DNA from: Rosa chinensis
Lineage: Eukaryota > Streptophyta > Magnoliopsida > Rosales > Rosaceae
Reading direction: 5' to 3'
Length of the DNA: 64,000 bases
NCBI RefSeq assembly: GCF_002994745.2
Contig: NC_037091.1
Coordinates: forward strand, 2,659,501 to 2,723,500
Below the pieces are notes generated by a model. That model saw nothing but the letters and a program-made list of their open reading frames with translations, searched no databases and had not been told where the DNA came from. Of the stretch, positions 11,300 to 24,949 are shown in pieces. The position numbers and the translations under genes were made by a program. Position 1 is the first letter of the stretch; each line of letters starts with the position of its first letter.

Positions 11300-14200
11300 A
11301 TGATCATGGAGTGAACTGTTAAGAGGGCCAAAAAAAAAAAATCCAAGATTCTTGTGCATTTGAATAATGTCTTGTTGATTTATGTGGCAGAAAAGACGGG
11401 ACAACTAGTGGAACTTTAATTGTAGCCAAGCTACAGCTTGTGGTTTCGCAATGTACGTTTATCTATAACTTCATTAACCTTTACATATTCTACATTCTGC
11501 AAGACTTTGTACAAGACCAAGTCGCTCGAAATATTATCTTGACTTGCAAAACTATATGCAACACATGTATAGCTGAATATACAGAACCAACTACAAATCC
11601 AAGCCTTGCTTAGCACTAGCTCAATTTTCTCTACAATTTTCTGAGATTAGATTGATGACATTCAAAGAAAGCAATGGGGAAGCTTATTTCGAGATGGTAC
11701 AATATTCGATCCTTGCCTGGGACTTGATATTCCTACCAGAAGCGAAGCCCAGGAAGCTTGCCCTTTCTATATGAAACAAAACTAAAATCCACTGATTTGA
11801 ACAGTCTGGTATCCAAATGCAAACAATCTAGCAAGGACTTCTACCTTGAACATTTTCATGAAGGAGCTCCCAAAGTGAAGCAAACAATAGAAAATAGTAA
11901 ACTAACAACTAGTTTTGCTCTTTCAATGGGAAGCCTCATAATTTGTGCCAATCATCTCCAACCTAAGCCACAAGAGTGCTGGCTGTGGTGGATTCACTGC
12001 AAAAAGAGTTCAAAGATGTAAATTTTGATACTGTTATGATGTCACACTCATGATAAATTTGTACTTGAGCAAGCAGAAGATTACTCGAGTTTAGCTCATG
12101 ATGATGATCAATACGATTTTGAGGTAGATTGAATTGTGATTACTAGCTCCACTTTTCCCTTCTGCAAACGCTCTGTATTTCAGTACTCTGTTGATCACAT
12201 ACAATTAATATGTGATTTAACTTCCCTGTCTTTCTACAACATCAAAGAAAGATTGGCCAAGTCTTCCTAAAATCCTTAAGACTGCGGTAGCACATGGTGT
12301 AGATGATGCATAACTACATAACATGTACCTATACAATCACCTTTCCCAAATCGAAAATCTGCTTCAGAAGCTGGCTTCAAAGCTCACACAATAACATAAT
12401 TGAGTCGCGTTCTATTATCATGAACATCCATTTGTGATGTTTTTTGTGTGCATGTTTGTTGAGGCTTCCTGCAAGCTTACAAGTTATGATAAACAAAATA
12501 TGTTTGATTTCATGCTAAACTGTAAGAAAGAGTTTGATTATAGCCAAACAAAAATTTACATGATTATTGTAAGACAATAATATCATGCTATATATAATCA
12601 TAGTTTGTAAAAAATATATGGCACTAATATGCAGAGAGAAGAGGCGTGGTATAGAGTAGTTATGATCTGATCTGATCATTATATTCGACCTAGTACAAAC
12701 ATTTGATAGAATATGTTTCTTGTTCAATGAAAACTAGGTTTAAACTTCAATTTTACAGCAAGAGATCAAAATCGAGATTTCTAGGAACAATATAGTGGGC
12801 AAAGAGCATATACCTACATTTTCCCCTTTCTTCGTTCTTTTTCTCTTCTGTTGTAGAGAAAAAAGCAAAATCGATATGGTGTCTCTATCTTTTAAAATAT
12901 AGGGATATTATGCGAGGAAAAGCTTAACTTTAGACTGAATTAAACTACTTTCATATTTGTAATAGTAGTCTCTAATTAACTTATGTAGTGATGAAATAAA
13001 TCCAAGCCACTCAAAGTAATTATTTATCAAGTTACTGTGACTCACTGGACCATTGGACAAGACTCTCTCTCTCTCTCTCATCCTCAAATAAATATTTTCC
13101 TTGGATGCTACGCCCCAGTTTCTCTCTCTAATTCATGGAAAATATTATTTTCAAGTGGATTTACACCCCAGTTGATGACAGTAAAAAATAATGCCTCGTG
13201 GATGTGATTTTCGGGATTCTGTTAATAGATTTTCATCCTTGGGTACTAGTGACCGAGAGAGCTGGCCTGTAATTTGTAAACCACTATAAAGTAGTACACA
13301 CTTGAAGAGAATTTTTCTCAGAATTTGCAGGAAACCAATCAGAATGCATCAGCTTTAAGATAAGTCCACCTTATTAAATAGAAGGGATTTCTTTTGGTCT
13401 GGTCAATGGTTGGTATGCTTTCTTCAATGTTTTATGTTCAGTGGATCATTTCTTGGACTGTTGGTGAAAATCGAACTGTATTAGCTTTTTGATGCTGTGT
13501 AAGAATTAGGTTTTACCTAACCATAATAAGCTGCTTCTTCGTTCACTCTTTCTATCCCATAATAACAATAAAAGCCAAGTCATTGATGGAGAAACTCGGT
13601 AGTAGAACTTTTTCAAAGTGTATAATTCTCACATACCCTTAATTGGTGAAAACAGAGAAGTTCTTGAGAACAGTCTTCTCATACATCAACCATTTTCTCG
13701 TGTTCTTAATTGGTATCTCTGATATGCTGAAATCCAGTTGCCAATCACTCCTTTACATGTTCCTGTTAGTAATTGATCAAGGTATCAATATCATACTGTT
13801 ATGGAGTTTTCCCATATGCATTGCAGATGGTAGTGGTAGCATTTCTTGGTTCGACGCAGAAGTTCGGTGCTTCAAAATCATGCTTTCAGTGCTTTTAGAA
13901 GAGAAACTAGTAACGAAGACATGGCAAACGTGGTGCAAACAAGGCAATTTGTAATTGCAATTATGTATTAATCCTGATAGTCTCAGCAGTGCAAGACACT
14001 TTTCATTACCAGTTGTGCACCACCTGACTTAAATGGGGTGAGACTGACCGGCTGTCTGCGTAGATCGTTTTGTAGTTCCACATCTACTTAGATATTAAGA
14101 CAGATATTCCATCCTTTGCAACGTCTGGCATTACTACGATTGTGTTCAGGACTTAAACAAGCATCCTGTTTTGAAATCTCAATTTTCTTTTAGTAAATGC

Positions 14201-14330
14201 ATGCTGGGATGAAGAGACAGAACAAATGAACAGCTAATGCAAACACATGCTGCAAGGCAAGCGCGCTACAGCATTTGTCAACACATTTATGTATTCCACT
14301 CTTGAAGAAAAACTCATTACGGTCCCATTT
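11300..14330. other. Intergenic, no assignable gene
   Basis: Contains two open frames that I could not assign: 11758-12021 (87 residues, with KCKQSSKDFYLEHFHEGAPK; an extension upstream is interrupted by a stop) and 13643-13954 (103 residues, hydrophobic, no motif). A short CT tract lies at 13064-13078. Otherwise AT-rich DNA without clear repeats. The first frame looks somewhat protein-like and might be a gene relic. Confidence 0.4.
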
Positions 14331-14589
14331 CAATAACTGTGGCGGAGGGGAAGCACCTTTTTAACCATTATGTGACAGCCAAACTTGGTCACAAACCAAT
14401 AATGCAAAACATAAGACCAGTTAAAGCCGATCTAGAATTAAAATTTAATAAAATTCAGGTATTTAGAATTAAAGCACAAAATTTAAGTCAAAACGACATT
14501 CTAGTTCGCAAGCTAGAACATAAAGCAACAAGTAACACGGTATTCAGGTTCACGGGACATAATGGAAAAACTCTAAACACATGCAATTT

Positions 14590-16576
<1,987 letters not shown>

Positions 16577-16669
16577 GGTTGGAAGAGTTGGGAGTGGCGG
16601 AGAGAGGCGACTGGGAGAGACCTAAGTAAGCGAAGCGGCTCTGAGCTCTCTCTTTGCGCGATGACACAG

Positions 16670-16768
16670 AAACCCTAATTCTTAGATATATGTAAGGATG
16701 GGATCCCTCGCATTACTGGGCCGGGCCTAGGTTTAATTCGTTCACGTCCGTAGCCCCAGACAGGCCCA
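16670..16768 (-). promoter_or_regulatory. RPS3A promoter: telo-box and site II elements
   Basis: A telo-box AAACCCTAA lies at 16670-16678, about 95 bases upstream of the RPS3A start codon. Two TGGGCC site II motifs follow further upstream, at 16717-16722 and, on the other strand, 16763-16768. This pairing is the established signature of plant ribosomal-protein promoters and of proliferation-linked (TCP-type) control. The pyrimidine-rich stretch after the telo-box suits a TOP-like leader. Confidence 0.75.
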
Positions 16769-17129
16769 ACTATCTTATTTCTTTTTTTTCAAATTTTTTT
16801 TTTTTTTTAATCTAAAGAATCAATATGACTTTAAAAAATATATATATCTATATATATTATTTTAAGCTAGCAAATTACATTCGGTATAGGTTGGTGCAGT
16901 ATTACAATAGATTTTTTTTTTTTTTTTTGTAATTTCCTTGTCTACTAAGCACTGCATGATCCAAGGCACTCACGGGTTAAGAGGCTTGGCTTGCTATTGA
17001 GTAGGGTTTGAGTTCGATTTCTTTCTAATTGGATTGCCTCGGCTAGGTCCGGGCTCTTTCTCTTCCTCTCTTGTCAATCATGGCACAGTGGGCAGTGGGG
17101 CTATTTTATGAGAACATGGGACAACTTTT

Positions 17130-17470
17130 CTTAAACGTTTTAGGCTCTAATCGTTGTCACGCATTATGGTGTGAGGTGTAAAATTTTAAAATAGGTTCCT
17201 AGTTAAGAAATGAGTCGGAGGAGAACTGGAGAAGCAACCCGACTTATTTAATAAATTCCCTCGAGGATGGATCCATTTAGGATGAATCTGGATAAAGCGG
17301 AATCAGGTTCTCGTAAAAAAAAATGGGTCGAGACAAAGGTAGCTCAATCTATTTGGAAAATTCCTCGAAGTGAAACCCCTTGAGGCAAATGCACGGAATC
17401 GAGTTCTAGTCAAGAAATTAGTCGAAAGGGAGGTGGCTCAACCTATCTAAGAAATTCCTCAAGATGAAAT
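17130..17470 (+). repeat. Left part of an LTR-like repeat split by Copia
   Basis: Built from degenerate, roughly 70-100-bp units (AAGAAAT...GTCG, AGGTGGCTCA, GAAATTCCTC, CTCGA). The same units continue at 21792-22190 on the other side of the Copia insertion and again at 24950-25440. The right-hand parts contain a TATA-like CTATAAACACT or CTATAAATACT followed by GGTGAAC, as in LTR promoters. No internal protein region was found, so these look like solo LTRs or non-autonomous elements. Confidence 0.55.
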
Positions 17471-17665
17471 AGTCAAATAAAGCAAGGTTGAGAATGAATT
17501 TTCAGATATCCTATTCATCTCACAGTGGAGGTATATAAAGAGGATTACAGGAATACAATTAACTTACAGCTCTACTCTTTACCACACATAGAAAAGGTAA
17601 GTACTAACTACGATATAATTACAATATATTATATTCCTAATGTTAAGCTATGACTCACGCTAACA
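17471..17665 (-). repeat. Copia 3' LTR
   Basis: In element orientation it starts TGTTAGCGTG and ends TTTGACT, so the 3' end does not have the usual CA. It matches the right LTR except for about 8 substitutions and no indels. Confidence 0.9.
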
Positions 17666-17677
17666 CTCCCCCTCAAG
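17666..17677 (-). other. Copia polypurine tract
   Basis: On the minus strand TTGAGGGGGAG directly precedes the 3' LTR. This is where plus-strand DNA synthesis starts. Confidence 0.75.
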
Positions 17678-18338
17678 TTGGCGTATACACATCAACCATG
17701 CCCAACTTGCTTAGTGAGTCATAAAACACCTTCTTGGAAACTCCTTTGGTAAGTATATCTGCAAGTTGCTCTTCAGTTGGAACAAAAGGAAAGCTAATCA
17801 TTTTGGCATCTAGCTTCTCCTTTATAAAGTGACGATCAACCTCCATGTGCTTAGTACGATCATGCTGTACTGGATTCTGTGATATGTCAATAGCTGCCTT
17901 GTTGTCGCAATACAACTGCATGGTACTTTTGAGTTTGAAACCCAGATCGCGTAACAGATTCCTCAGCCACAGCAATTCACACACTCCGTGAGCCATACCT
18001 CTATACTCAGCCTCAACACTAGAACATGCCACAACTTTCTGTTTCTTACTCTTCCATGTAACCAAATTACCTCCCACAAAGGTAAAGTAACCAGATGTCG
18101 ACCTCTTGTCTGTAATATTTCCAGCCAAATCTGCATCTGTGAAGCCACAAACCTCAAGAACATTGTTGTGTTTAGAAAACAGTACTCCCCTTCCTGGAGC
18201 TGACTTAAAGTATTTCAAAATCCTCATAACAGCATCCATGTGACTCTCACTCGGGTTATGCATGAACTGACTCACCACACTTACTGCATATGCAACATCT
18301 AGTCTAGTATGAGCTAAATAAATCAAGCGCCCAACCAA
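17673..18338 (-). pseudogene. Copia RNase H domain
   Basis: Continues the RT region. It has RLIYLAHTRLDVAYAV, FTDADLAGN, KRSTSGY, the SSVEAEYRG catalytic Glu region, LYCDNKAA and the terminal DRTKHMEVDRHFIKEKL and EQLADILTK segments, all typical of Copia RNase H. It is cut off from the RT by an in-frame TGA near 18351 (PTN-stop-ARYQRLVGR), which looks like a single substitution. Confidence 0.9.
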
Positions 18339-18353
18339 CCTCTGATAGCGAGC

Positions 18354-19347
18354 TCAATTAGTAGGAACCTGATCTAGATACTCAGCTAAACAATGATTCT
18401 GCTCAATAGGAGTATCAATAGGTCTGCAATCCAACAAACCTGTCTCTGCTAGCAAGTCAAGAACGTACTTCCTTTGGCACAAGTAGATCCCTTCTCTCCC
18501 CCTGGCTACCTCAATTCCTAAGAAGTACTTAAGTTCACCCAAGTCCTTCATCTCAAATTCAGAGGCTAGCTGTCTCTGTAGCCTATCCATCTCAACAGTA
18601 TTATTGCTAGTGATTACCATATCATCCACATAAATAATTAGAGCTGTTACCTTCCTTTGTTGATGCTTGAGATCCAAGGTATGGTCTGAATTGCTATGTC
18701 TGTAACCAACCTTCCGCATGAATTGTGAAAATCTTCCAAACCAAGCACGAGGTGACTGTTTGAGACCATACAGAGATTTTCTCAATCTGCAGACAAAATC
18801 ACCAGGAGAAGCAACTACATACCCAGGTGGAAGGCTCATGTACACTTCCTCGGCTAACTCTCCATGAAGAAATGCATTCTTGACATCAAACTGTCGGAGT
18901 GGCCTGTTTAAACTAGCAGCAAATGAGAGCAGAACCCGAATAGTGTTCATCTTGGCAACAGGGACAAACGTTTCATCATAGTCTATACCATACATCTGAG
19001 TAAACCCCTTTGCTATAAGGGGTGCTTTGTACCGATTCACTGATCCATCTGCATTATGCTTCACGGTAAACACCCAACGACAACCTACAGCCTTCTTGCC
19101 TTGTGGTGGAGGCACAAGCTGCCAAGTATTGTTCTTTTGCAATTGCCTTCCTCCACTTTGGATTCCCCAACGCATCCTGCACTTTGTTAGGTACTGGCAC
19201 AGCAGATATTTGATTCAAAAATGATTCATATGACTTAGACAACTTCCTAGTGGACATATAATTGGCTACTGGGTATTTTGATTTGGCAGCAAGAGTAGGT
19301 TCATATCTTTTGGTTGATTGACCCCGAGTGGTCCCATTTGGTAACAC
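18354..19347 (-). pseudogene. Copia reverse transcriptase
   Basis: The frame ending at 18354 encodes NNTWQLVPPP, AVGCRWVFTVK, YDETFVPVAKMNTIR, QFDVKNAFLHG, the catalytic YVDDM and a LKYFLGIEVAR segment. The upstream ALGNPKWRKAIAKEQ lies in a different frame starting at 19347; a small deletion near 19143 separates the two. It copied the element's RNA into DNA; this copy is dead. Confidence 0.92.
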
Positions 19348-19350
19348 ATA

Positions 19351-19990
19351 TTACTCAACATTAGCCTCACTACTGCTAGTACTAGTGGGTGGACATACCT
19401 CAAATGAGTGATCTTCAGTACCAAGAAGCTGTGGGTCAGGGGTAGAAGCGATGGCAGGAGGGGCAGTTGTGTCTTCAACTTCATTTTTAGCCATATAAAC
19501 TGGTGCGTGGATGTTTAGAGCTACTTCTTCAAGAGGTGGAGACAAGTCAGGCACATATAACACATTATGAAGTTCTAAAGTGAGAGTAATACGAACTGAC
19601 CCTAACCCTAACACAGGAAAGGCCTCACCATTGGCATTGGTTACATAGGACACTGGTGGGGAAAACAATTCAGTAAAATATGATTTGTCATAAGTCATAT
19701 GATCGGAGGCACCAGAATCAATAATCCATGTATCAGAACCAACAAAGTTAGAAACCTTTAAAGCCATCCCAATTTTACCTCGACCAGCTATAGAGGCTGT
19801 AGGAGTAACTCCACCTGCTGTATGATGATCTTGGCCAACCACGCCATAGAAATCTGGTTCTTGGACCAATTGAATAGCAGCTGCTTTCGCCTTAGGACGA
19901 TAGCCTTGCTTTTTAGGTTTAAGGTGTGGGTTCAACTTCCAACAAGTCTCCCGACCATGCCCAAGGTCGTTGCAATAAGAACATTGAGGA
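19351..19990 (-). pseudogene. Copia gag end / protease with deletion junction
   Basis: Reading from right to left, a CCHC-type knuckle (CSYCNDLGHGRETCW, partly in another frame) is followed by the aspartic protease motif WIIDSGASDHM and LHNVLYVPDL. The sequence then jumps directly to a pre-RT linker (NIHAPVYMAKN). The GAG-pre-integrase, HHCC and DDE parts are absent. The junction lies near 19540-19550. Confidence 0.85.
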
Positions 19991-20219
19991 CGAGTGCGGT
20001 TGGTGAAGCCTTGTGGAAACCTTGCTGAAGAAGTGGGGCTAAACTCTGCTGATGAAGGAACGGTGCCGATGACTGGGCCTGAATGGCTAGGCTAGATACT
20101 TCAACCTGTGCATGTTTGACACTCTCCTGCTGAGACTCATCTTTATGGATGTATGTAAAAGCCGTGTTCAAACTAGGCAGGTCTGTCATTCTAAGCAATT
20201 CTCCCTTGGCACTGCTATG

Positions 20220-20798
20220 CTACTCATCAAGCCCTCTCAGGAATACATGAACCCTTTCTAGCTCTTTCTCCTTCTGGTACCACACAAAATCTTCTTGATT
20301 CTTGATCTTGCAAGGACGCTTCTGATCAATTTCAGCCCATACATTCTTCAGCTTGGTGAAATACATAGCTACTGGTTGCCCATTCTGTTGCATACTAGCA
20401 GCTTTACACATCAATTCATGAACCTGTATAAAATCAGACTCGTTGGTATACAAATCCCCCAATGTCTTCCATATCGCCTCAGCAGTTTCACATTCTTCCA
20501 CCATCTGTAGCACATCATCAGTCATCGCTCGAAATAGAATTGACATTACAAACCCATCATCATCTTCCCACTTAGCATAGGCCTCCCCATCATCTTCCCT
20601 AGGAGCCTTGATTGTTCCAGTCACATGCCCCATTTTGTGAATTCCACGGAGATAAACTGACATAATCTTCTTCCATGTTCGGAAATTGGTACCAGTGAGT
20701 TTGGTACCCCTGAAAGAACCACCTTCTGAGCTCTTGACAGAGACCTCAACCTTTTGCATCTCATTGGCCTTAGAACTTTGACTGTCATCACCACCCAT
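20220..20798 (-). pseudogene. Copia gag
   Basis: Starts MGGDDSQSSKANEM and has the UBN2/retrotransposon gag pattern LTGTNFRTWKKIM, EAIWKTLGDLY, LMCKAASMQQ and VHVFLRGLDE. It ends at a stop just after FLRGLDE, where active relatives read on toward the zinc knuckle. It would form virus-like particles in an intact element. Confidence 0.85.
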
Positions 20799-20934
20799 TG
20801 CAATAGTACAATAGCAAAAAACACACAAAACCCAAAGTATGTAGCGGAAATAAGAACAGAAACGGCTCCAAAAATAATAACAGATTCTTATTTTCCTTTT
20901 TTTTTTTTTTTTTGGAACCTGTTGGAGTTTGACC

Positions 20935-21005
20935 AGGTTGAGTCGACTGGGTCGAGTTGACCGAGTTGAGTCGACTGGGTTGAGTTGACCGAGTTGAGTC
21001 CGATC
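20935..21005. repeat. Short GAGTTGA/GTCGACTGGG tandem units in the Copia leader
   Basis: About three units of roughly 20 bp (GTTGAGTCGACTGGGT and GAGTTGACC) in the untranslated leader between primer site and gag. There is no known function. Confidence 0.7.
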
Positions 21006-21579
21006 GATTTGGGTTGCGATTTGCTTACTGCTGTTCTAGCCCGAAGATTGGAGCAGACAACCAAAGGTGGGTCGTCTGGGCACGGCCGGTGTGAAGGCTG
21101 ACGAAAAGAACGTGGCGGAGAAGAGGATCACGATCTAGAAAAAACAGATCTGGAGAATCGATCTTTAGGTGGGTGCCCAAAGTAACTTGCTGGGTCTGGT
21201 CTGGGCAAAGCGATGGGACGAGAACTGCGACTGGGATTGGAGCGGCTTGGAGAGTCTAGGCTGAAGACGAAGGCGATCTGTATTGAAAAGATCGCCGGTC
21301 TTGGCAGGTGAGCAACTGGACGATGAAGATGGTTGTGTGCAAAGATGGTTGGACGGTCGTCCTTGGATGAACGACAAAGTCAACCTGGACAGGCGGAGAG
21401 CACCAGCGGTCTCTTGGTTGAAGACGAAGCCGACCTGGAAGAGAGATTGACGTCTGCCAAGGTGGAGAGCGACATCGTACAGAGACCGACCCAAATAAAT
21501 GGGTTCAAAATATAACTATCTTCTTTGGATTGAGAGAAGACTAAAGGAAAAGACGAGACAAAGTCATTTTCGGATCTTT

Positions 21580-21591
21580 GCTCTGATACCA
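21580..21591 (-). other. Copia primer binding site (initiator Met tRNA)
   Basis: Directly after the 5' LTR the minus strand reads TGGTATCAGAGC, the standard plant Copia complement to the 3' end of initiator methionine tRNA. Confidence 0.92.
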
Positions 21592-21786
21592 AGTCAAATA
21601 AAGCAAGGTTGAGAATGAATTTTCAGATATCTTATTCATCTCACAGTGGAGGTATATAAAGAGAATTACAGGAATACAATTGACTTGCGTCTCTACTCTC
21701 TACCACACATAGAAAAGGTAAGTACTAACTACGATATAATTACAATATATTATATTTCTAATGTTAAGCTATGACTCACGCTAACA
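21592..21786 (-). repeat. Copia 5' LTR
   Basis: The 195-bp partner of 17471-17665. A TATATAAAGAG-type stretch is near its middle on the plus strand. It abuts the target duplication GAAAT at 21787-21791. Confidence 0.9.
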
Positions 21787-21791
21787 GAAAT

Positions 21792-22190
21792 CCCCTCGAG
21801 TAGATCTCGATAAAGCGGATCCAAGTCATGTGGAATCAGGCTCCAGTCAAGAAATTGACTAAGAGGGAGGTGGCTTATCCTATCTGAGAAATTCCTCAGG
21901 ACAAAATCCCCTCAAGGTGTATCTCTGAACAAGGCGGATCAAGTCAGCTCGACCAAATCTGTAACAAGCGAGAAACACTCACCTACTTCATCTTAAGGGT
22001 GATGTTATGGACCTACTAATGCCTACTTGTGGAAGTTGCACATCACTATGCGCATTAACTATGATATCCGCTTAAGCTCGATCACCTATAAACACTTAGT
22101 AAGGTGAACAATCGAGGTAAAGCAATCAACCTCTACTCCACTTATTACAACTTAAACACTCGCTCCATAAACTTTTTGCATGTACTCCCT
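21792..22190 (+). repeat. Right part of the LTR-like repeat split by Copia
   Basis: Continues the unit pattern of 17130-17470. It contains CCTATAAACACTTAGTAAGG (TATA region) followed by GTGAACAATCGAGG and ends around ACTTAAACACTCGC. The same order occurs at 25290-25495. Confidence 0.6.
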
Positions 22191-22199
22191 CTTTCAACT

Positions 22200-22858
22200 T
22201 GACTTGCCAGTGCCGATTGAAATTCCGATGGAATAGAAACAACTTCTTGATTAAGAAGCCTTTACTCTCACTCCAGTCACCAAAAATAGGTGAGAAGAAC
22301 TTCTAATGAATTTTTTGGTACTAACATATTATATTGGATTTGCGTGGTTATGTAGGATAAAGTTCTTTTATTGCTTCGTCTATTTTGGTTGATTCTCTCA
22401 TAGAAGATTATACTTGATTATTGATCTATTAACAAAATGACCTTACATGTAATTAATTTGATATGTCAATAGTATTATCAAATTAGTGGTCACTAGTCAT
22501 TACAAGCTTGTGAGTTGTGACAAATAATACATTTATACTACTAGTCGGGCGCTCGGTGCTCCACCAAACTACCAAAGTATGAAATACCAACTAGCTCAAG
22601 GTCGAGCAGCATCTCTCTAAATCATTAGGCTAAAGACTAATTCACATTCTATCCCACAACAACGAAATTAAGAACAAAGATATGTAATAATACTGGTCAT
22701 AAGTTCATAACTATTATATTTAAAAAGAGAATTCCTTTGTAATTAAGCAATATATTTGAACAAATATTGTGTTTCAGTTTCATATTGTACTGCTCAACAA
22801 GAAAACTAGTAATCGAACTTCATTCTTTGTCGACCGAGGTGGGGTGGTGGACTGGTGG
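22200..22858. other. Intergenic, 3' side of the LRX-like gene
   Basis: AT-rich. I see no gene and no clear repeat apart from the tail of the LTR-like repeat at the left edge. Confidence 0.5.
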
Positions 22859-23941
22859 TTACGCTCCACAGTTGGCCAAATTATTATGGGAATGAAATGC
22901 GGCACATTCTTTTGCTGATCTCTGGAGTGGCCTATATGGTATGCAATTCCTCCTATCATCTGTTTCTTTCAACCTCACACACATCTCTGGTTGACCACAG
23001 AAGTAGTTATTTGAAGAGTTAAAGCTCTCCAACTTATGCAAAGAGCAAACACTTGCCGGAATCTGCCCAGAAAATCCGTTATTTGCCACATTCAGTTGCT
23101 CCAAGCTCTTCATCCCACCCATTGACTCCGGCAATGAACCGTCCAACTTATTGTTGCTTACATCAAATACTGTCAATTTGTCCAAGCACCCAATATTCGA
23201 AGGCAAACACCCTTCTAGTCCACTATTCGTGAGTATAACTTCGTTTAATGTATCCTTCATTTTGGCCAGACTTGAAGGAAATCCACCTTTGAAGTCGTTG
23301 TTTGCTAACACGATCACGGAGACTGAGGAGTTGCCGATGTTTTGAGGCAATGAACATTGGAACTTGTTGTTGTTAAGGAACAAGGCATCGAGTTTTAAAT
23401 CGAAAAGGGCAGGAGGAATTCGACCTTCAAAGTTGTTGTATCTAATATCTAAGTACTTGAGCGAAGGAAGGCAAAGAACAGATGAAGGAAATGGACCTGA
23501 GAATTGGTTATTACTAATATCAAGCTCATAAAGAAGATAAAGACCACGAAAGCTAGAAGGAATGGTGCCACAGAACTTGTTTGAGTTTATGTGCACGACA
23601 GCTATGTCGACTAAGAGGCCGAGTTCTTCAGGCAATGAACCAGCTATGTTGGCGTGGTTTAGGTCTACTCCAGCCACGGTAGTGATGTGAGGGTCATCAA
23701 GGGCCTGTGCACAGTAGACTCCGGTGTAGCTGCATACGTTTGGGCCGCACCAGTTGGCGGTGAAGTTGTTCGGGTCTGAGGTGATGGCATGTTTCCATGC
23801 TTGGAGAGCTTGGTAAGCCTTTTGAAGTCTAGCATTAACGGGAAAGGTTTGAGGGGAATGAGAAACTTGGTGCGAGGGTTTGGAGATGAAGGTGATAGAG
23901 AGAATGATCAAAATGGATAGAGTGAGATTTGGAGATTTCAT
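22859..23941 (-). CDS. LRX-like secreted leucine-rich-repeat protein without extensin domain
   Basis: Single exon, 360 residues from ATG 23941; an in-frame ATG at 23965 adds eight residues. The later start is preferred because a TATATAA box at 23999-24006 would put transcription start only a few bases from 23965. Signal peptide: MKSPNLTLSILIILSITFIS. The N-terminal LRR cap has WCGPNVCSYTGVYC, followed by about ten plant-type LRRs (LDISNNQFSGPFPSS and similar). The cysteine-rich end (RNCIPYRPLQRSAKECAAF) is that of LRX proteins and their extensin-free relatives (Arabidopsis At4g06744 type). LRX proteins act in the cell wall, binding RALF peptides; here the Ser-Pro extensin part is missing, so wall cross-linking is not expected. 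Precise function unknown. Confidence 0.9.
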   Translation of the reverse strand: MKSPNLTLSILIILSITFISKPSHQVSHSPQTFPVNARLQKAYQALQAWKHAITSDPNNFTANWCGPNVCSYTGVYCAQALDDPHITTVAGVDLNHANIAGSLPEELGLLVDIAVVHINSNKFCGTIPSSFRGLYLLYELDISNNQFSGPFPSSVLCLPSLKYLDIRYNNFEGRIPPALFDLKLDALFLNNNKFQCSLPQNIGNSSVSVIVLANNDFKGGFPSSLAKMKDTLNEVILTNSGLEGCLPSNIGCLDKLTVFDVSNNKLDGSLPESMGGMKSLEQLNVANNGFSGQIPASVCSLHKLESFNSSNNYFCGQPEMCVRLKETDDRRNCIPYRPLQRSAKECAAFHSHNNLANCGA

Positions 23942-23998
23942 TTTAAAGAATGTAGTGCTACACAATTAAGTATGCTCATATGAAGTTTAGGATTGGAG

Positions 23999-24006
23999 TT
24001 TATATA
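23999..24006 (-). promoter_or_regulatory. TATA box of the LRX-like gene
   Basis: Minus strand TATATAAA, 58-65 bases upstream of the preferred start codon. Spacing fits a short leader. Confidence 0.6.
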
Positions 24007-24618
24007 TGGGTTTTGAGTCTTCTTAAATAATTAAACCCACATTGCTACCTAAAATCTCTTTAATTAAATTTAATTGACTTTTTGATAATTAGTAGGTGAC
24101 AAGAATGTTCTTCATGCAAGATGCACCGGCATGCATGATAATTCCATGGAAAGGATAGAGGTGCTTCTTTCTTGTAGACATCTAAAGAGGGTTGGAAGGA
24201 AATTTGGCAGCTGATCCTACCAAACACACGGTTTTTACCAGTTCCATTGTCAATCTTTAAATTAATATATGTATAGAGATACACTGTTGAACGGAGATAA
24301 AGATACATATTCTTTTGCATTTTTTTCAAGTTATTTAACATGGATATTGTTAAACAAAAATTGGTCTTGATGCAGAACAATTCAAGTAGATTGCTAGTTG
24401 TATATTGAATGTCACCATTGTATCTCTTTGTTCCTCCTTTATTTGAGAAGTCAGATATTAAAGTCACACACCCTCACACGGCAGAGCAGGTAGAGATATA
24501 TAGAGCTTGTAGTTGCATGGTCAATTCGAGCATGCTTGAGTTTTGATTCTTCAATTTCTTTTGGCATTCGATTTACTTGTGATTAGAAGTTTGATTAATT
24601 TTAAAGCCACTTGCAAGA

Positions 24619-24620
<2 letters not shown>

Positions 24621-24661
<41 letters not shown>
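24621..24661. repeat. AT microsatellite
   Basis: Uninterrupted AT dinucleotides, about 20 units. Confidence 0.95.
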
Positions 24662-24664
<3 letters not shown>

Positions 24665-24949
24665 CTAGCTTGTTCTTCAGGACATCAGGTAAAAAGTTGC
24701 ATAGATTCTGATTGATTATTAGAGTTTGCTTGTACAGGAAATGGAAAATTCTTGAGCAACACAATGACAAGTTTATTGAACACAAAATTGGATAGAACAA
24801 CCATGCAAATAATGGGTGAAGTCCAAATTATTCAGCTATATCAGACTATGATCCTAAATTTTAGTTAGCACTCACCACAGAGCCTATTCCCATCCATGTA
24901 ACCATGAACTGGTTGTCCATATGAAATATAATTCTTGTGGATTCTTTGT

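Larger units (their letters stand above)
17471..21786 (-). mobile_element. Ty1/Copia retrotransposon, integrase deleted
   Basis: The 4316-bp element is bounded by 195-bp LTRs and by the perfect 5-bp target duplication GAAAT (17466-17470 and 21787-21791). Its transcription direction is minus: the primer site, gag, protease, reverse transcriptase and RNase H run from right to left. The integrase core is missing between protease and RT, and frames are broken in gag, at the start of RT and before RNase H. The LTRs differ at 8 of 195 positions by eye. It could be moved only with proteins from an intact relative. Confidence 0.92.

Noticed and set aside
13643..13954. 103-residue frame as a small membrane protein gene
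   Set aside because: No motif, no splice or promoter context; hydrophobicity follows from T-rich DNA.
16960..17100. Possible tRNA-derived SINE (GAGTTCGATTTC, B-box-like, at 17010-17021, with a T-run upstream)
   Set aside because: The A-box is weak, no target duplication could be found, and the T-run is on the wrong side for a plus-strand SINE tail.
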